DNA from: Armatimonadaceae bacterium
GTDB lineage: Bacteria; Armatimonadota; Armatimonadia; Armatimonadales; Armatimonadaceae
Direction: 5' to 3'
Assembly: GCA_030446525.1 (NCBI GenBank)
Contig: JAUJNC010000021.1
Span: 1-48,379 of the forward strand
DNA length: 48,379 bases
Shown here: positions 1-8,320 of the stretch, one piece after another
How the letters are laid out: each line of letters begins with the position of its first letter
Numbering within the stretch: position 1 is the first letter of the stretch
Position numbers and translations under genes: made by a program
Notes under the pieces: generated by a model
The model's database searches: none
What the model was told of the DNA's origin: nothing
What the model saw: the letters and a program-made list of their open reading frames with translations, nothing else

Positions 1-2
1 CC

Positions 3-1454
3 GACTACGCCCGACACCTGCTCGACATCGCCCGGTCGCTCCACACAACAAGCAGCATCCCCCGCTCGGCGGCGACCATGGCGCGGACCTCCCAGATCGA
101 AGGGCGGCTGCGCACCATCCTGGCGGCGAGCCGCAGCCGGCGGGCAGTGACCCCGCGGGCGACTCAGGTCGCCCTGGCGGCACTGGTCGGCCTGCTTGTC
201 CCACTAGCGTGTATGCGGCCTGCAGAAACCATACGCCCAAGAACCCGGGCGCCCGTCAACCAGAATGAGGGCAACGCCCCCGTGGAGTGGAAGGAGCCGT
301 TGCCCGGCAACGTTGTCCCCGCTTCCGGGTGGACGGGAACCGTGCGCGGGGTGACGGTGGAGGTCGCGGGCGTGTCGTCCAATCCATCCGACCCGAGACG
401 TACGCGGACGTGGTGGAAACCGGACGGCGCGCCGCTCGCCGAACCGCCTTACCACTTTTCCCGCCTCGTTCAAGGATTAGAGGGAGAGGGGATGCGGGAC
501 AAGAAAGTGCGGGAGGTCGCGATCAAGCTGATGAACCCTTCGGCCATACCGATCGACGTCAGGTACCAGTTCGCCGAGAGCGGCAGTGGCAGCTTGTTAA
601 TCCCCATAAACAGGAACGGACGCGAGATCGCCGGAACGAGAGCTATTGTCGAGGGGTTCCCGAATGCGCAGGACAGGGCGACCCTCCTTGTTGGAATTGC
701 CGCCGGGCCCTGGGAAACAAACATGCAAAGGGCATTTCGGAGCGGCTCTGGCAGCGCCGCCGAAAGGTTCGCCTCTGAAAGCACACTTGGGGACGGCAAA
801 GCGATCCTTTCCCTAATCGACGTGGCGGGTGGTCAGACCGTTGTCAGCGTTACCGACAACCTGGTGGACCGGGATCATCGCCTCGTCGCCGTTGATATGA
901 ACGGAGATCTTGTCGTGGGGGAACGACGCGACGGCAGCACCACGAAGACGACGGGGTTCCGCACCCAATCTCTGGACGACGCGCTTCGCAGCTACAGCAG
1001 GATGCGGCAGACCTTGTACGTTTTCCCGAGGCTGCCCTCCAGGCGGATCAAGGAGATCCGCTTCCAGACCCGCCCTTACCAGTGGCTCGAGTTCCGCGAC
1101 ATCGCCCTCGAGCCGGCCGAACGGAGCGAAGCGCTTGCAACGCCGCGACCCACGGCACACGCGCAAGTGACGGCGCAAACACCTGCACGAAACAAAATCC
1201 GCGTGTTCACGCACGGCGACCAGCAAAACAGTCGTGAGCGCACCCGCACGTTCACCGTTCACTACCGGGTGCCGCGCGACAACGCTACACACCGCATTCG
1301 CATCGACGTCACCGACAAGGACGGTCAGCGCACCGTCTACGACGAGGTGCGCGCGGCTGGTGCGCCCATTGAAGAAAAACTTGAGGCCGTCGGGGCGCGC
1401 GTCACCATCAGGCTCTACGACAACGACAGGCTACGCTCGGAGCAGATCAAATGA
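3..1454 (+). CDS. BlaR1/M56-type sensor protein, C-terminal part (5' truncated by window edge)
   Basis: The reading frame is open from base 3, so the ATG at 78 is internal and the gene begins outside the window. The first residues (DYARHLLDIARSL, then MARTSQIEGRLRTIL) match the stretch that follows the metalloprotease domain in BlaR1/MecR1-like M56 proteins, where ARxSQxExRLxxIL precedes the last membrane helix. A hydrophobic helix follows (TQVALAALVGLLVPLA). About 400 extracytoplasmic residues come after it, rich in charged beta-strand-like sequence, and I do not recognise them as a known sensor domain. The family normally cleaves a BlaI-type repressor. The HExxH protease motif and any blaI gene would lie upstream, outside the window. 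Family assignment rests on the short N-terminal stretch. Confidence 0.7.
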   Translation, partial: DYARHLLDIARSLHTTSSIPRSAATMARTSQIEGRLRTILAASRSRRAVTPRATQVALAALVGLLVPLACMRPAETIRPRTRAPVNQNEGNAPVEWKEPLPGNVVPASGWTGTVRGVTVEVAGVSSNPSDPRRTRTWWKPDGAPLAEPPYHFSRLVQGLEGEGMRDKKVREVAIKLMNPSAIPIDVRYQFAESGSGSLLIPINRNGREIAGTRAIVEGFPNAQDRATLLVGIAAGPWETNMQRAFRSGSGSAAERFASESTLGDGKAILSLIDVAGGQTVVSVTDNLVDRDHRLVAVDMNGDLVVGERRDGSTTKTTGFRTQSLDDALRSYSRMRQTLYVFPRLPSRRIKEIRFQTRPYQWLEFRDIALEPAERSEALATPRPTAHAQVTAQTPARNKIRVFTHGDQQNSRERTRTFTVHYRVPRDNATHRIRIDVTDKDGQRTVYDEVRAAGAPIEEKLEAVGARVTIRLYDNDRLRSEQIK

Positions 1455-1489
1455 CCTGCCCCGAGACCGCTTCCCGCTCGGGCCGTGAA

Positions 1490-1598
1490 TAGTTAACCTT
1501 CGCAATTAGAAAACCGGCTGCATGTTGAGTCGGATGGCTCCGATTTGAGCCTGCGAACACAATATGTGGTAGAGCCACCTTATTATGAAGGTTAACTA
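1490..1598. repeat. 109-bp MITE-like element with perfect 12-bp terminal inverted repeats
   Basis: TAGTTAACCTTC at 1490-1501 is the exact reverse complement of GAAGGTTAACTA at 1587-1598. The interior is AT-richer than its surroundings, has no ORF, and holds two small hairpins (TCGGA-TGGC-TCCGA and GTGG-TAGAG-CCAC). It sits directly after the stop of the M56 gene. A miniature inverted-repeat element fits best. No convincing target duplication is visible, so a large transcribed hairpin is the alternative. Confidence 0.5.
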
Positions 1599-1626
1599 AT
1601 GGCCCGTCTCGGGGGCTTTCGGCCAG

Positions 1627-1680
1627 CCGGCTCTTCGAGCCGGGAAACGAAACTTGGCCGGGCGGGCTTTTCGGCCCGCC
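1627..1680 (+). terminator. Two GC-rich hairpins downstream of the M56 gene
   Basis: CCGGCTC-TTC-GAGCCGG (1627-1643) and GGCGGGC-TTTTCG-GCCCGCC (1661-1680) form two strong stem-loops in the intergenic stretch 1599-1844. There is no long U-run, so intrinsic termination is plausible but unproven. Nothing else is recognised between here and the promoter at 1817. Confidence 0.4.
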
Positions 1681-1816
1681 GGGCCGGTTAGCAGCGCAGC
1701 CGCTCCCCAGACGGGTCGTTCACGGCCCGGTTGCCCGCAGCCGCTGGCTACAGGCCCACGTTTCGCAGAACGTCGCGCCCCTTTGCGGCGGAAAAGATCC
1801 AGGTGGGTTCGTGTCA

Positions 1817-1827
1817 TGCTATCATAG
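1817..1827 (+). promoter_or_regulatory. Probable extended -10 promoter and small palindrome of the toxin-antitoxin operon
   Basis: TGC followed by TATCAT (1820-1825) fits an extended -10 element, about 20 bp before the antitoxin start. It overlaps the palindrome CTAT-C-ATAG (1819-1827), a possible site for the autorepression usual in such operons. No good -35 is evident. Confidence 0.35.
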
Positions 1828-1844
1828 AGGGAGGAGGTGACGCC

Positions 1845-2150
1845 ATGGCACAGCAACAAGTGCTGGAAGGACCCTGGAAGGAAGTGCAGCGTGAAGCCGA
1901 AGCGCTTGACCCGGAGCAGCGGGTACGGCTCCTGGTGCTTCCCCCTACCGAGACCACCAGACAGGAAGAGGCGGACAAGGAGATTTCCTCCGCATACCCT
2001 TCGCGGATAAGCGAGGAGTTCGCTAAACTCGACCAACACCAGAAGGTCTTGAAAGCAATGGGGATGTTTGCCCACGTGCCGGGCGGCTCTGAAGAATTCA
2101 TGCGCGAGAAGCAAGCCGAGATCGACTGGGAAGACAGGAAGTTCGATTGA
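1845..2150 (+). CDS. Putative antitoxin of VapBC-type pair
   Basis: This 101-residue, highly charged protein starts at the ATG at 1845, which has a strong ribosome-binding site (GGAGGAGGTG) directly upstream. An earlier in-frame ATG at 1731 lacks one. Its stop overlaps the start of the PIN-domain gene in the arrangement TTGA, as expected for a translationally coupled antitoxin-toxin pair. I do not recognise a classical AbrB, RHH or Phd DNA-binding motif. The body is mostly acidic helix, ending IDWEDRKFD. The antitoxin role is inferred from position and size. It would bind and neutralise the downstream RNase and probably repress the operon. Confidence 0.6.
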   Translation: MAQQQVLEGPWKEVQREAEALDPEQRVRLLVLPPTETTRQEEADKEISSAYPSRISEEFAKLDQHQKVLKAMGMFAHVPGGSEEFMREKQAEIDWEDRKFD

Positions 2151-2548
2151 ACCACATCCTGGATGCCTCCGCGATGGTGGCTTTCCTGCGCGGGGAGCCA
2201 GGCGCCCCTGTGGTTGCCTCCTCGCTGAACGACTCCGCCATCACCTGTTACGCTCATGCGGTGAACCTGGTCGAAGTGTACTACGACTTCATCCGCCGGG
2301 CCGACGAGCGGACTGCCCGGGGGGCGATCACCACCCTCTACGCGTTGGGCATCAGGGAGCGTCGGGATATAAGCCGCAGGTTCTGGCGCCGCGTGGGGCG
2401 GCTCAAAGCGCGGGGAAGGATCTCAATCGCCGACTGCTTCTGTATCGCGCTCGCCCAGCAGCTTTCCGGCGAACTCCTCACTTCGGACCACCACGAGTTT
2501 GACCCGCTCGTGCCGCTCGGCCTCTGCCCCATCCGCTTCATCCGATGA
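2147..2548 (+). CDS. vapC: PIN-domain RNase toxin (VapC family)
   Basis: This 133-residue protein starts with TTG at 2147, inside the stop of the preceding gene. It has the acidic residues of a PIN nuclease in the expected order: Asp6 in ILDASAMVAFL, Glu43 in NLVEVYYDF, Asp96 in ISIADCFCIALA, and Asp114/Asp119 in LTSDHHEFDPL. These coordinate Mg2+ for single-strand RNA cleavage. Length is typical of VapC. The gene ends the operon and is followed by a small hairpin. Family is confident; the RNA target cannot be predicted. Confidence 0.88.
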   Translation: MNHILDASAMVAFLRGEPGAPVVASSLNDSAITCYAHAVNLVEVYYDFIRRADERTARGAITTLYALGIRERRDISRRFWRRVGRLKARGRISIADCFCIALAQQLSGELLTSDHHEFDPLVPLGLCPIRFIR

Positions 2549-2570
2549 CGCTTTCCGCTCCTCCGGGGTG

Positions 2571-2587
2571 CCCTGAGCGCTTCAGGG
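2571..2587. terminator. Hairpin between convergent vapC and sugar isomerase genes
   Basis: CCCTGA-GCGCT-TCAGGG is a perfect 6-bp stem, 22 bp after the vapC stop and between two convergent genes. It lacks a U-run. The rest of 2588-2706 shows nothing I can name. Confidence 0.3.
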
Positions 2588-2706
2588 TACAAACCTGCCA
2601 TCGACGCCCCGCGTCCGGCGACCTTGTCCCCCGAGCCTCTCGCAGCTTCTTTCTCCCCTTCTCGGCAATGCGGGAAGAGAGCCGGGTACCGGCGGGGTGA
2701 GGGCTT

Positions 2707-3552
2707 TTACAACCCCACCGCTCGCAGCGCCTCGCGCACCTTGGCGGCGGCGGTGTCCGGGTCGGGGGCGAGGGGCTGCGGGGCCAGCACCTCGGCGGCG
2801 ATGAAGCCGGTGTAGCCGGCCGCGCGCAGGCCGCCGAGGAAGCCCGCCAGGTCGATCTCGCCCTCGCCGGGCAGGACGCGCTCGCCGTCCTTGACGTTCT
2901 CCGGGCCCAGGCCGCGCGGCGCGTCGTTGATGTGGACGTGGACGATCTGCTCGTCGGACAGGCGCGCGATCTCGTCGCGGCCGATGCCCGTCGAGTAACA
3001 GTGATAGCTGTCCACCAGGAGGCCGACGTTGGGCTCGCCGATCTCGCCGATCAGGGCGAGCGTGCCGTCCAGGGTGTGGATCCAGACGTGGGCGTCCGGC
3101 TTTTCGCGCACGTGCCTGGGCCCCACCCATTCCAGGCCGAAGCGGATGCCCTCGTCCCCGAGCAGGCGGGCGACGGCGCGGAAGCGGCGGACCGTCTGCG
3201 CCTCCCAGGCGGCCAGCTCGGTGGTCACCGCCGGCGGCATCCAGGTGCAGCAGCGGGTCGCCCCGATCTGCCGGGCGAGGGCGGCCTTGTCCTTGAAGGC
3301 CGCCATGCCGCTGTTGAACGTTTCTTCGTCCTTGCGCCAGTCCACGTCCAGGCCGAAGCTGGCCGGGGCGACGTTTTTCTCCCGCAGAAAGTCGCGCACC
3401 GCCTCGGCGGCGCCCCGCTCCTGGGCCATCTTCTGCGCTCCGCCGATGCCCAGGTCCACCCCGTCGAAGCCGTGCCGCACCGCCAGGTCGACAAACCCGG
3501 CGAACCCCAGGCTGCCCGCGTTCAGGCCGGCGCCGTTCAGCGATGTTTTCAT
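2707..3552 (-). CDS. Sugar phosphate isomerase/epimerase (xylose isomerase-like TIM barrel)
   Basis: This 281-residue protein starts at the ATG at 3552 (MKTSLNGAGL). The open frame extends further upstream but runs into the divergent gene. The pattern is that of AP-endonuclease-2/xylose-isomerase-like barrels: an N-terminal GFDGVDLGIGG strand, FGLEWVG in mid-protein, a metal-ligand-rich LLVDSYHCYSTG segment, IVHVHINDAP, the PGEGEIDLAGFLGGL motif, and a C-terminal FIAAEVLAP. These enzymes interconvert keto and aldo sugars or epimers using a divalent metal. It diverges from the heptose operon and could share its promoter region (3553-3662). Substrate unknown. Confidence 0.85.
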   Translation of the reverse strand: MKTSLNGAGLNAGSLGFAGFVDLAVRHGFDGVDLGIGGAQKMAQERGAAEAVRDFLREKNVAPASFGLDVDWRKDEETFNSGMAAFKDKAALARQIGATRCCTWMPPAVTTELAAWEAQTVRRFRAVARLLGDEGIRFGLEWVGPRHVREKPDAHVWIHTLDGTLALIGEIGEPNVGLLVDSYHCYSTGIGRDEIARLSDEQIVHVHINDAPRGLGPENVKDGERVLPGEGEIDLAGFLGGLRAAGYTGFIAAEVLAPQPLAPDPDTAAAKVREALRAVGL

Positions 3553-3662
3553 GGTGTCGAAACCCTCCCCGAAGCGGGTTCGACGGGCCGGGCCGCTTTT
3601 CCTACCTGCCCGTCGTTTTTTCCCGGCAGGAACCACGCCCCTTTCTGGCGAAAGCCTACCCC

Positions 3663-3690
3663 ATATGAAGGCAATGATATGAAGGCAATG
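3663..3690 (+). repeat. 14-bp tandem duplication spanning a start codon
   Basis: ATATGAAGGCAATG occurs twice back to back (3663-3676 and 3677-3690). Copy 2 supplies the start of the nucleotidyltransferase (ATG at 3679). Copy 1 creates a five-codon upstream mini-ORF (ATG at 3665, stop at 3680-3682) whose stop overlaps the real start, so termination-reinitiation is possible. Confidence 0.8.
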
Positions 3691-4701
3691 GTCCTCGCGG
3701 CGGGCGAAGGGACGCGGCTGCGGCCCCTGACCCTGTCGCTGCCCAAACCGATGGTGCCGATCGCCAACACGCCCCTGCTGGAGCGTACCCTGCGCCTCGT
3801 CGCCGCGCAGGGCGTGCGCGAGGTGGCCGTCAACCTGTACCACCGCCCCGACGCGATCCGCCGGCGGCTGGGCGCCGGCGAACACATGGGGATCGCGCTC
3901 CGCTACTCGGAAGAGGAACGGCTGCTGGGGACGGCGGGCGGCGTCAAGCGGCTCGAGCCGTTCTTCGACCAGACGTTCCTGGTGCTCTACGGCGACAACC
4001 TGTGGCACACCGACTTCGCCCCCCTGGTCGCGTTCCACCGGGAGAAACGGGCCGTGGCCACCGTCGCGACGTTCGAGGCGCCCGACCCCTGCGCCTGCGG
4101 CCTCGTCCTCACCGACGAGGCCGGGCGCGTGACGCGGTTCCAGGAGAAGCCGCCGCCCTCTGAGGTCTTCACCAACCGGGCCAACGCGGGCGTGTACGTG
4201 CTGGAGCCGGAGATACTGGCCCACATCCCGCCCGGCAGGGTGGTGGATTTCGCGAAAGATGTTTTCCCGGGGCTGCTGAATCTGGGTATAATATATGCCT
4301 GCCCTTTGGACGGGTATCTGCAGGACACCGGCACGCCGGACGCCTACCGCCAGGCGAACTGGGACGTGCTGTCCGGCAGGACCGGCGCCCCCGCCGCCCC
4401 GGACGGGCTCCTGCTCGGGCCGGGGGCGCGCGCGGCGCGAGCCGCCTCGTTCGCGGGGCGCAACGTGCTGGGCGCAGGCAGCGTGGTGGAGAACGGGGCC
4501 TCCTTGCCGAGACTATACTCTGGGAAGGCTGCCGCGTCGGCGCAGGCGCGGCCATAACCGGGGCGATCCTCGGACAGGGCGTCACCGTCGGCGAGGGGGC
4601 CGTGGTCGGTGATGGCGCAATTCTTGCAGACGGGGTAACGGTGGCCGCGGGCGCGCGCGTGCCGGGGGGCACGGGCAGCGCCGGGGGAGACGATCGGATA
4701 A
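3679..4701 (+). CDS. Sugar-1-phosphate nucleotidyltransferase with left-handed beta-helix tail (probable heptose-1-P guanylyltransferase; two frameshifts)
   Basis: The N-terminus MKAMVLAAGEGTRLRPLT followed by PKPMVPIANTPLLE is the classic NTP-binding and sugar-binding signature. Later motifs are LYGDNLW and FQEKPP, then LQDTGTPDAY. After residue about 276 the frame breaks. In the next frame the protein continues as ILWEGCRVGAGAAITGAIL and GQGVTVGEGAVVGDGAI, which are hexapeptide beta-helix repeats. A second slip in the G-run at 4664-4669 lets it end at TAA 4699-4701 (PGETIG). The repaired gene is about 341 codons. It heads a heptose operon with kinase, isomerase and phosphatase, so the likely reaction is GTP plus D-glycero-D-manno-heptose 1-phosphate to GDP-heptose. 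Mannose-1-phosphate is the alternative substrate. Confidence 0.8.
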
Positions 4702-4767
4702 CCGTTGCGGCAACGGCGCCCTCCGGCCAGATCGCAGCCACGCTAGTTACGGAGGGACGTTGCCAGG

Positions 4768-5744
4768 ATGATTATCACACAAACACCGCTTCGCATCTCG
4801 TTCGCCGGTGGCGGCACGGACTTCAAGGACTACTACGCCCGCGCGGGCGGCTGCGTGCTCTCCACCGCCATCGATAAATACATTTACGTCATCGTCAAGG
4901 AACGCTTCGACGACAACATCCGTGTCGGCTATTCGAAAACCGAGATGGTCGAGGCTGTCGACCAGATCGAGCACGAGCCGGTGCGCGAAGCGATGCGCCG
5001 CGTGGGCATCGAGCGCGGGATCGAGATCAGCACGATGGCCGACATCCCGTCCGAGGGCTCGGGCCTGGGGTCGTCGTCGTCGGTGATCGTCGGGCTGCTC
5101 CACGCGCTGTACGCCTACAAGGGTGTCTGGTGACGCCGGAGACGCTGGCCCGCGAGGCGTGCGAGATCGAGATCGACATCCTGGGCAAGCCCATCGGCAA
5201 ACAGGACCAGTACATCGCCGCCTTCGGCGGCCTGCGCCTCATCGAGTTCCGTCCGGACGATTCGGTGACGGTGAGCACGGTGCCCATGAGCGACGAGAAG
5301 AAGCGGCGCTTCGGCGAAAGCCTGCTCCTGTTCTATACGGGCATCACGCGCAAGGCGGACAATATCCTTTCCAAACAGAAGGAGAACATCGAGTCGCGGC
5401 TGCCGACGCTGGATTTGATGAAGGCGCAGGCGCAGGAGATCCACGAGGCGCTCACGAACTGTAACATGAACCGGGTCGGGCGCGTCCTGGACACCGGCTG
5501 GAAGCACAAGCGGGAGGCTGGCGGAGCGCATCTCCAACCACGCGATCGACGCGCTGTACGAGAGGGCGCTGGACGCGGGCGCGATGGGCGGCAAGATCGC
5601 GGGCGCGGGCGGCGGCGGTTTCCTCCTTTTGTACTGCCCCCGGACCGACAGGGGGCCGTCCGGCACGCCCTCGCGGAGATGAAGGAGGCGCCGTTCGCCC
5701 TGGAGCGCGACGGCACCAAGGTGATCTTCAACGCGCGGCGGTGA
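4768..5744 (+). CDS. hddA: GHMP kinase, probable D-glycero-alpha-D-manno-heptose 7-phosphate kinase (frameshifted)
   Basis: The start [19 protein letters not shown] is the diagnostic N-terminus of the HddA/heptose kinase branch of the GHMP family. The ATP-binding loop follows as [17 protein letters not shown], and the conserved [17 protein letters not shown] lies mid-protein. Three slips break the frame: at 5122-5128 (predicted GAGCTGG now GTCTGG), at 5515-5519 (AGCT now AGGCT), and in the C-run near 5636. Repair gives 325 residues, with the C-terminal GHMP motif visible as [19 protein letters not shown]. The enzyme phosphorylates heptose 7-phosphate at C1. A GGAGG sits before the ATG at 4768. 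Confidence 0.85.
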
Positions 5745-5791
5745 CCCCCTTTTCCCTTCCGAGAGGGGAGGGATTGATGCAAGGAGGTAAG

Positions 5792-6413
5792 ATGACGACG
5801 GCTACGTCTGCGACCAACAACGACAACCCTATCACCACCGCGGGGGTACACGGGTACGCGGCGGACTATCTGCGCTCGGTGCAGGCCCTGCTCTCCCAGG
5901 CTGGACCCCGTTGCGGTGGGACGCGTGGTGGACCTCCTGTGGGACGCCTGCCAGAACGGGCGGCGGCTGGTGCTGTGCGGCAACGGCGGCTCGGCGGCTA
6001 CGGCCTCGCACCTGGTCTGCGATTTCCAGAAGAACGTCTACCTGGAGGGCGGGCTCCCGTGGGAGGTGGTGGCGCTGACGGATTCGCCGTCGCTGATCAC
6101 CGCCTGGAGCAACGACACCGAATACGCCAACGTCTTCGCGGGGCAGGCGCGCGTGGCTGCGCCCGGGCGACGTGCTGATCGCCATCTCCGGCTCGGGCAA
6201 CTCGCCCAACGTGCTGCGCGCGGTCGAAGTGGCCAACGAGGTCGGCGCCATCAGCGTCGGCTGGTCCGGCTTCGGCGGGGCAGGCTGGCCCAGATCGCCC
6301 GGGTGAACTGCGTGGTCCACTCGCGCAACATGCAGATGGTGGAAGACCTCCACATGGTGCTGGGACACGTGGTCTACTCCGCGCTGCGGGACCGGATCAA
6401 GGGGCTGCTTTGA
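5792..6413 (+). CDS. gmhA: SIS-domain phosphoheptose isomerase (frameshifted)
   Basis: The start is the ATG at 5792 after AAGGAGG. Pieces in successive frames assemble into about 206 residues: [20 protein letters not shown] then [15 protein letters not shown] (sugar-phosphate loop), [35 protein letters not shown] (second SIS phosphate motif), and a C-terminal [15 protein letters not shown] with the helix conserved in GmhA. Slips are at 5898-5902 (AGCT to AGGCT), near 6150, and at 6277-6286. GmhA converts sedoheptulose 7-phosphate to D-glycero-D-manno-heptose 7-phosphate. The stop overlaps the next start (TTGA), which supports a real, translationally coupled operon and argues for sequence error rather than decay. 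Confidence 0.85.
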
Positions 6414-6984
6414 CCCGCCGCCCCGCCGTGTTCCTGGACCGGGACGGGGTGCTGAACGTCTACCTGCCCGGCGACTACGTCAAGTCCCCGTCGGAGCTTT
6501 CCCTGCTCCCCGGGGCGGCGGCGGGCGTGCGCGCGCTGAACGAGACCGGCCTGCCGGTTTTCGTGGTCTCCAACCAGCAGGGCGTCGCCAAGGGGCTGAT
6601 GTCCGCCCACGACCTGCGGCGGGTGGATGACGCGCTCCAGGCGTCGCTCGCGGCCCACGGGGCGCGCGTCCAGAAATCCTACTACTGCCCGCACGCGGCG
6701 GCCGATTCGTGCGCCTGCCGCAAGCCCAGGGCCGGCCTCCTCCTCCAGGCGGCCGAGGAAAACGGCATCGACCTGGCCGCCTCGTTCTTCGTCGGCGACG
6801 CCGAGACGGACGCCCTCGCGGCGCGCGCGGCCGGCGTCGAGCGCTTCGTGCTGGTGCTGACCGGCAAGCACGACGGGAAGCGGCCGCCGGCGACCGCGCC
6901 CTCTTCCCCACCCCACCCGACTTCGTGGCCCCGGACCTCCCCGCCGCCGCCGCCTGGATCGCGGCGCAGCGTGACGCGCGGTGA
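6410..6984 (+). CDS. gmhB: HAD-IIIA phosphatase, heptose 1,7-bisphosphate phosphatase-like (one frameshift)
   Basis: The protein begins with TTG at 6410 and [16 protein letters not shown], which is HAD motif I with the double Asp. Motif II is FVVSNQQGVAKG. The zinc-loop cysteine/histidine cluster YYCPHAAADSCACRKP and motif III/IV FFVGDAETDALAA are characteristic of GmhB/HisB-N. A one-base slip in the G-run near 6886 shifts the end. The repaired tail (FPTPPDFVAPDLPAAAAWIA) stops at 6984, overlapping the next gene's GTG start (GTGA). The role is removal of the C7 phosphate from heptose 1,7-bisphosphate before nucleotidyl transfer. Repaired length is 191 residues, normal for the family. Confidence 0.88.
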
Positions 6985-8303
6985 AAACCCGGTTCCGCGC
7001 CGCCGTCCTGGCCTTCATCCTGATCGGCTACACGGCCTGCGCGCTGGTTTACGCCGTGTTCGTCGCCCGGTGGTATGCGCCCGACGAGCCGTGGCACATC
7101 CGCTACGTCCAGAGCCTCGCCGACGGCCCGGGATCCCCGCGTCGCCCCGCCGAGTCTGGGCGACGCGACCGGGGACCCGTACGCCACCCACCAGGCCCAG
7201 CACCCGCCGCTGTTCTACCTGCTGGGCGCGCCCGTCTACAAGCTGACCGCGCTCGGCGCCGACACCGAGGCGGCGAAGTTCGCTCTGCGCCTCGTTTCCC
7301 TCGTCTTCGGCCTGGCGACCCTGTGCCTGACCCACGCCCTCCTGCGCCGCGTGTGGCCCGAATCCGACATAGTGACCCTGGGCGTGCCGGCGTTCGTCGC
7401 CTTCACCCCCCTGTTCGGCCTGATGAGCGGCGTGGTGAACAACGACGGCCTGGGATCCTGCAGGCCACCGCCGTACTTTTTCTTCTGGAACGCCACCAGG
7501 ACCGGCCGCGCCGGCCGGACCGATGGTCGCAGGCCGTCGCGCTCTGCATGGCGGCGCTGACCAAACAGACGACTATGTTCCAGATCGCTCTCGCGCCGCC
7601 CGTAATTTACTGGAGCTCCTCGGACACGCTGCCGCGGCCACAGGCGGCGCGGGCGGCCCTGCGCGACTCCCTGGCGGTCTGGGCGGCCTCGCTGCCGCTG
7701 TGGCTGTGGTGGCCGCTCTTCAACAAGGCGCGCTACGGCGCCTGGGTGGTGTACACGACGCCCCAGGCGCAGCAGGCCGAGTTCGTCCAGACCAACGGCG
7801 CGCCGGCCGTCGCGCTGCGCGCCCTGGGCGGGGCGCTCACCAACACGCTCTTCCCGGCGTGGGTCCTGGAGCGGCTGGGGCGCCTGGGGATCCCCTGGGC
7901 GGACGACAAGATGCAGCGCGTCGTCCTGGCCGTGCTGCTCCTGGCCGGCGCCGGCTACCTGCTGGGGGCGGCCAGGAAGGGGGGGCCGGCGCCGGAGGCT
8001 TCCCTGCTCCGGCGCCGCGTGCTGGCGCTGTGCGCCCTGGGCGTGCTGCTGCTCGGGGTCGGCGTCGTCCACTATACCCTGACCGTGGACTTCACCGTGC
8101 TGATCGTGGCCGGGCGCTACTTCCTGCCCCTGCTCCCCGCCATCACCCTGCTGACGTTCATCGGCCTGGCCCGCCTGCGGCCGCGCCCCGACCCCGCCGG
8201 GCGCGCGGCCACCCTCGCTCTGGTCGCCCTGCTGGCCCTGATCGGCGCGGCGGGCGCTTACGTCACGCGGGCCTTCTACACGCGGGGCATCTATCTGGCC
8301 TGA
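6981..8303 (+). CDS. Polytopic membrane glycosyltransferase-like protein (GT-C / DUF2142 type; two frameshifts)
   Basis: GTG start at 6981 inside the gmhB stop. An N-terminal membrane helix (AVLAFILIGYTACALVYAVF) leads to WYAPDEPWHIRYVQSL, with an acidic DE in the first outer loop as in GT-C enzymes. Then come HPPLFYLLGAPVY and a GVVNNDGLG motif, plus many hydrophobic helices to the C-terminus. Slips at about 7130 and 7452, both beside GGATCC, offset each other, and repair gives 440 residues. Position as last gene of the heptose operon suggests transfer or polymerisation of a heptose-containing glycan from a lipid carrier. The exact family is uncertain and the donor is an inference. Confidence 0.65.
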   Translation: MKTRFRAAVLAFILIGYTACALVYAVFVARWYAPDEPWHIRYVQSLADGPGSPRRPAESGRRDRGPVRHPPGPAPAAVLPAGRARLQADRARRRHRGGEVRSAPRFPRLRPGDPVPDPRPPAPRVARIRHSDPGRAGVRRLHPPVRPDERRGEQRRPGILQATAVLFLLERHQDRPRRPDRWSQAVALCMAALTKQTTMFQIALAPPVIYWSSSDTLPRPQAARAALRDSLAVWAASLPLWLWWPLFNKARYGAWVVYTTPQAQQAEFVQTNGAPAVALRALGGALTNTLFPAWVLERLGRLGIPWADDKMQRVVLAVLLLAGAGYLLGAARKGGPAPEASLLRRRVLALCALGVLLLGVGVVHYTLTVDFTVLIVAGRYFLPLLPAITLLTFIGLARLRPRPDPAGRAATLALVALLALIGAAGAYVTRAFYTRGIYLA

Positions 8304-8320
8304 CGACGCACGCCCGCAGG

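Noticed and set aside
2932..3678. Upstream extension of the nucleotidyltransferase frame
   Set aside because: It overlaps the divergent isomerase completely, and MKAMVLAAGEGTRLRPLT is the canonical N-terminus of the family.
5115..5140. In-frame TGA in the GHMP kinase considered as selenocysteine or programmed frameshift
   Set aside because: The following residues continue in another frame, no SECIS-like or slippery element is seen, and many unrelated genes have similar breaks, so sequence error is simpler.
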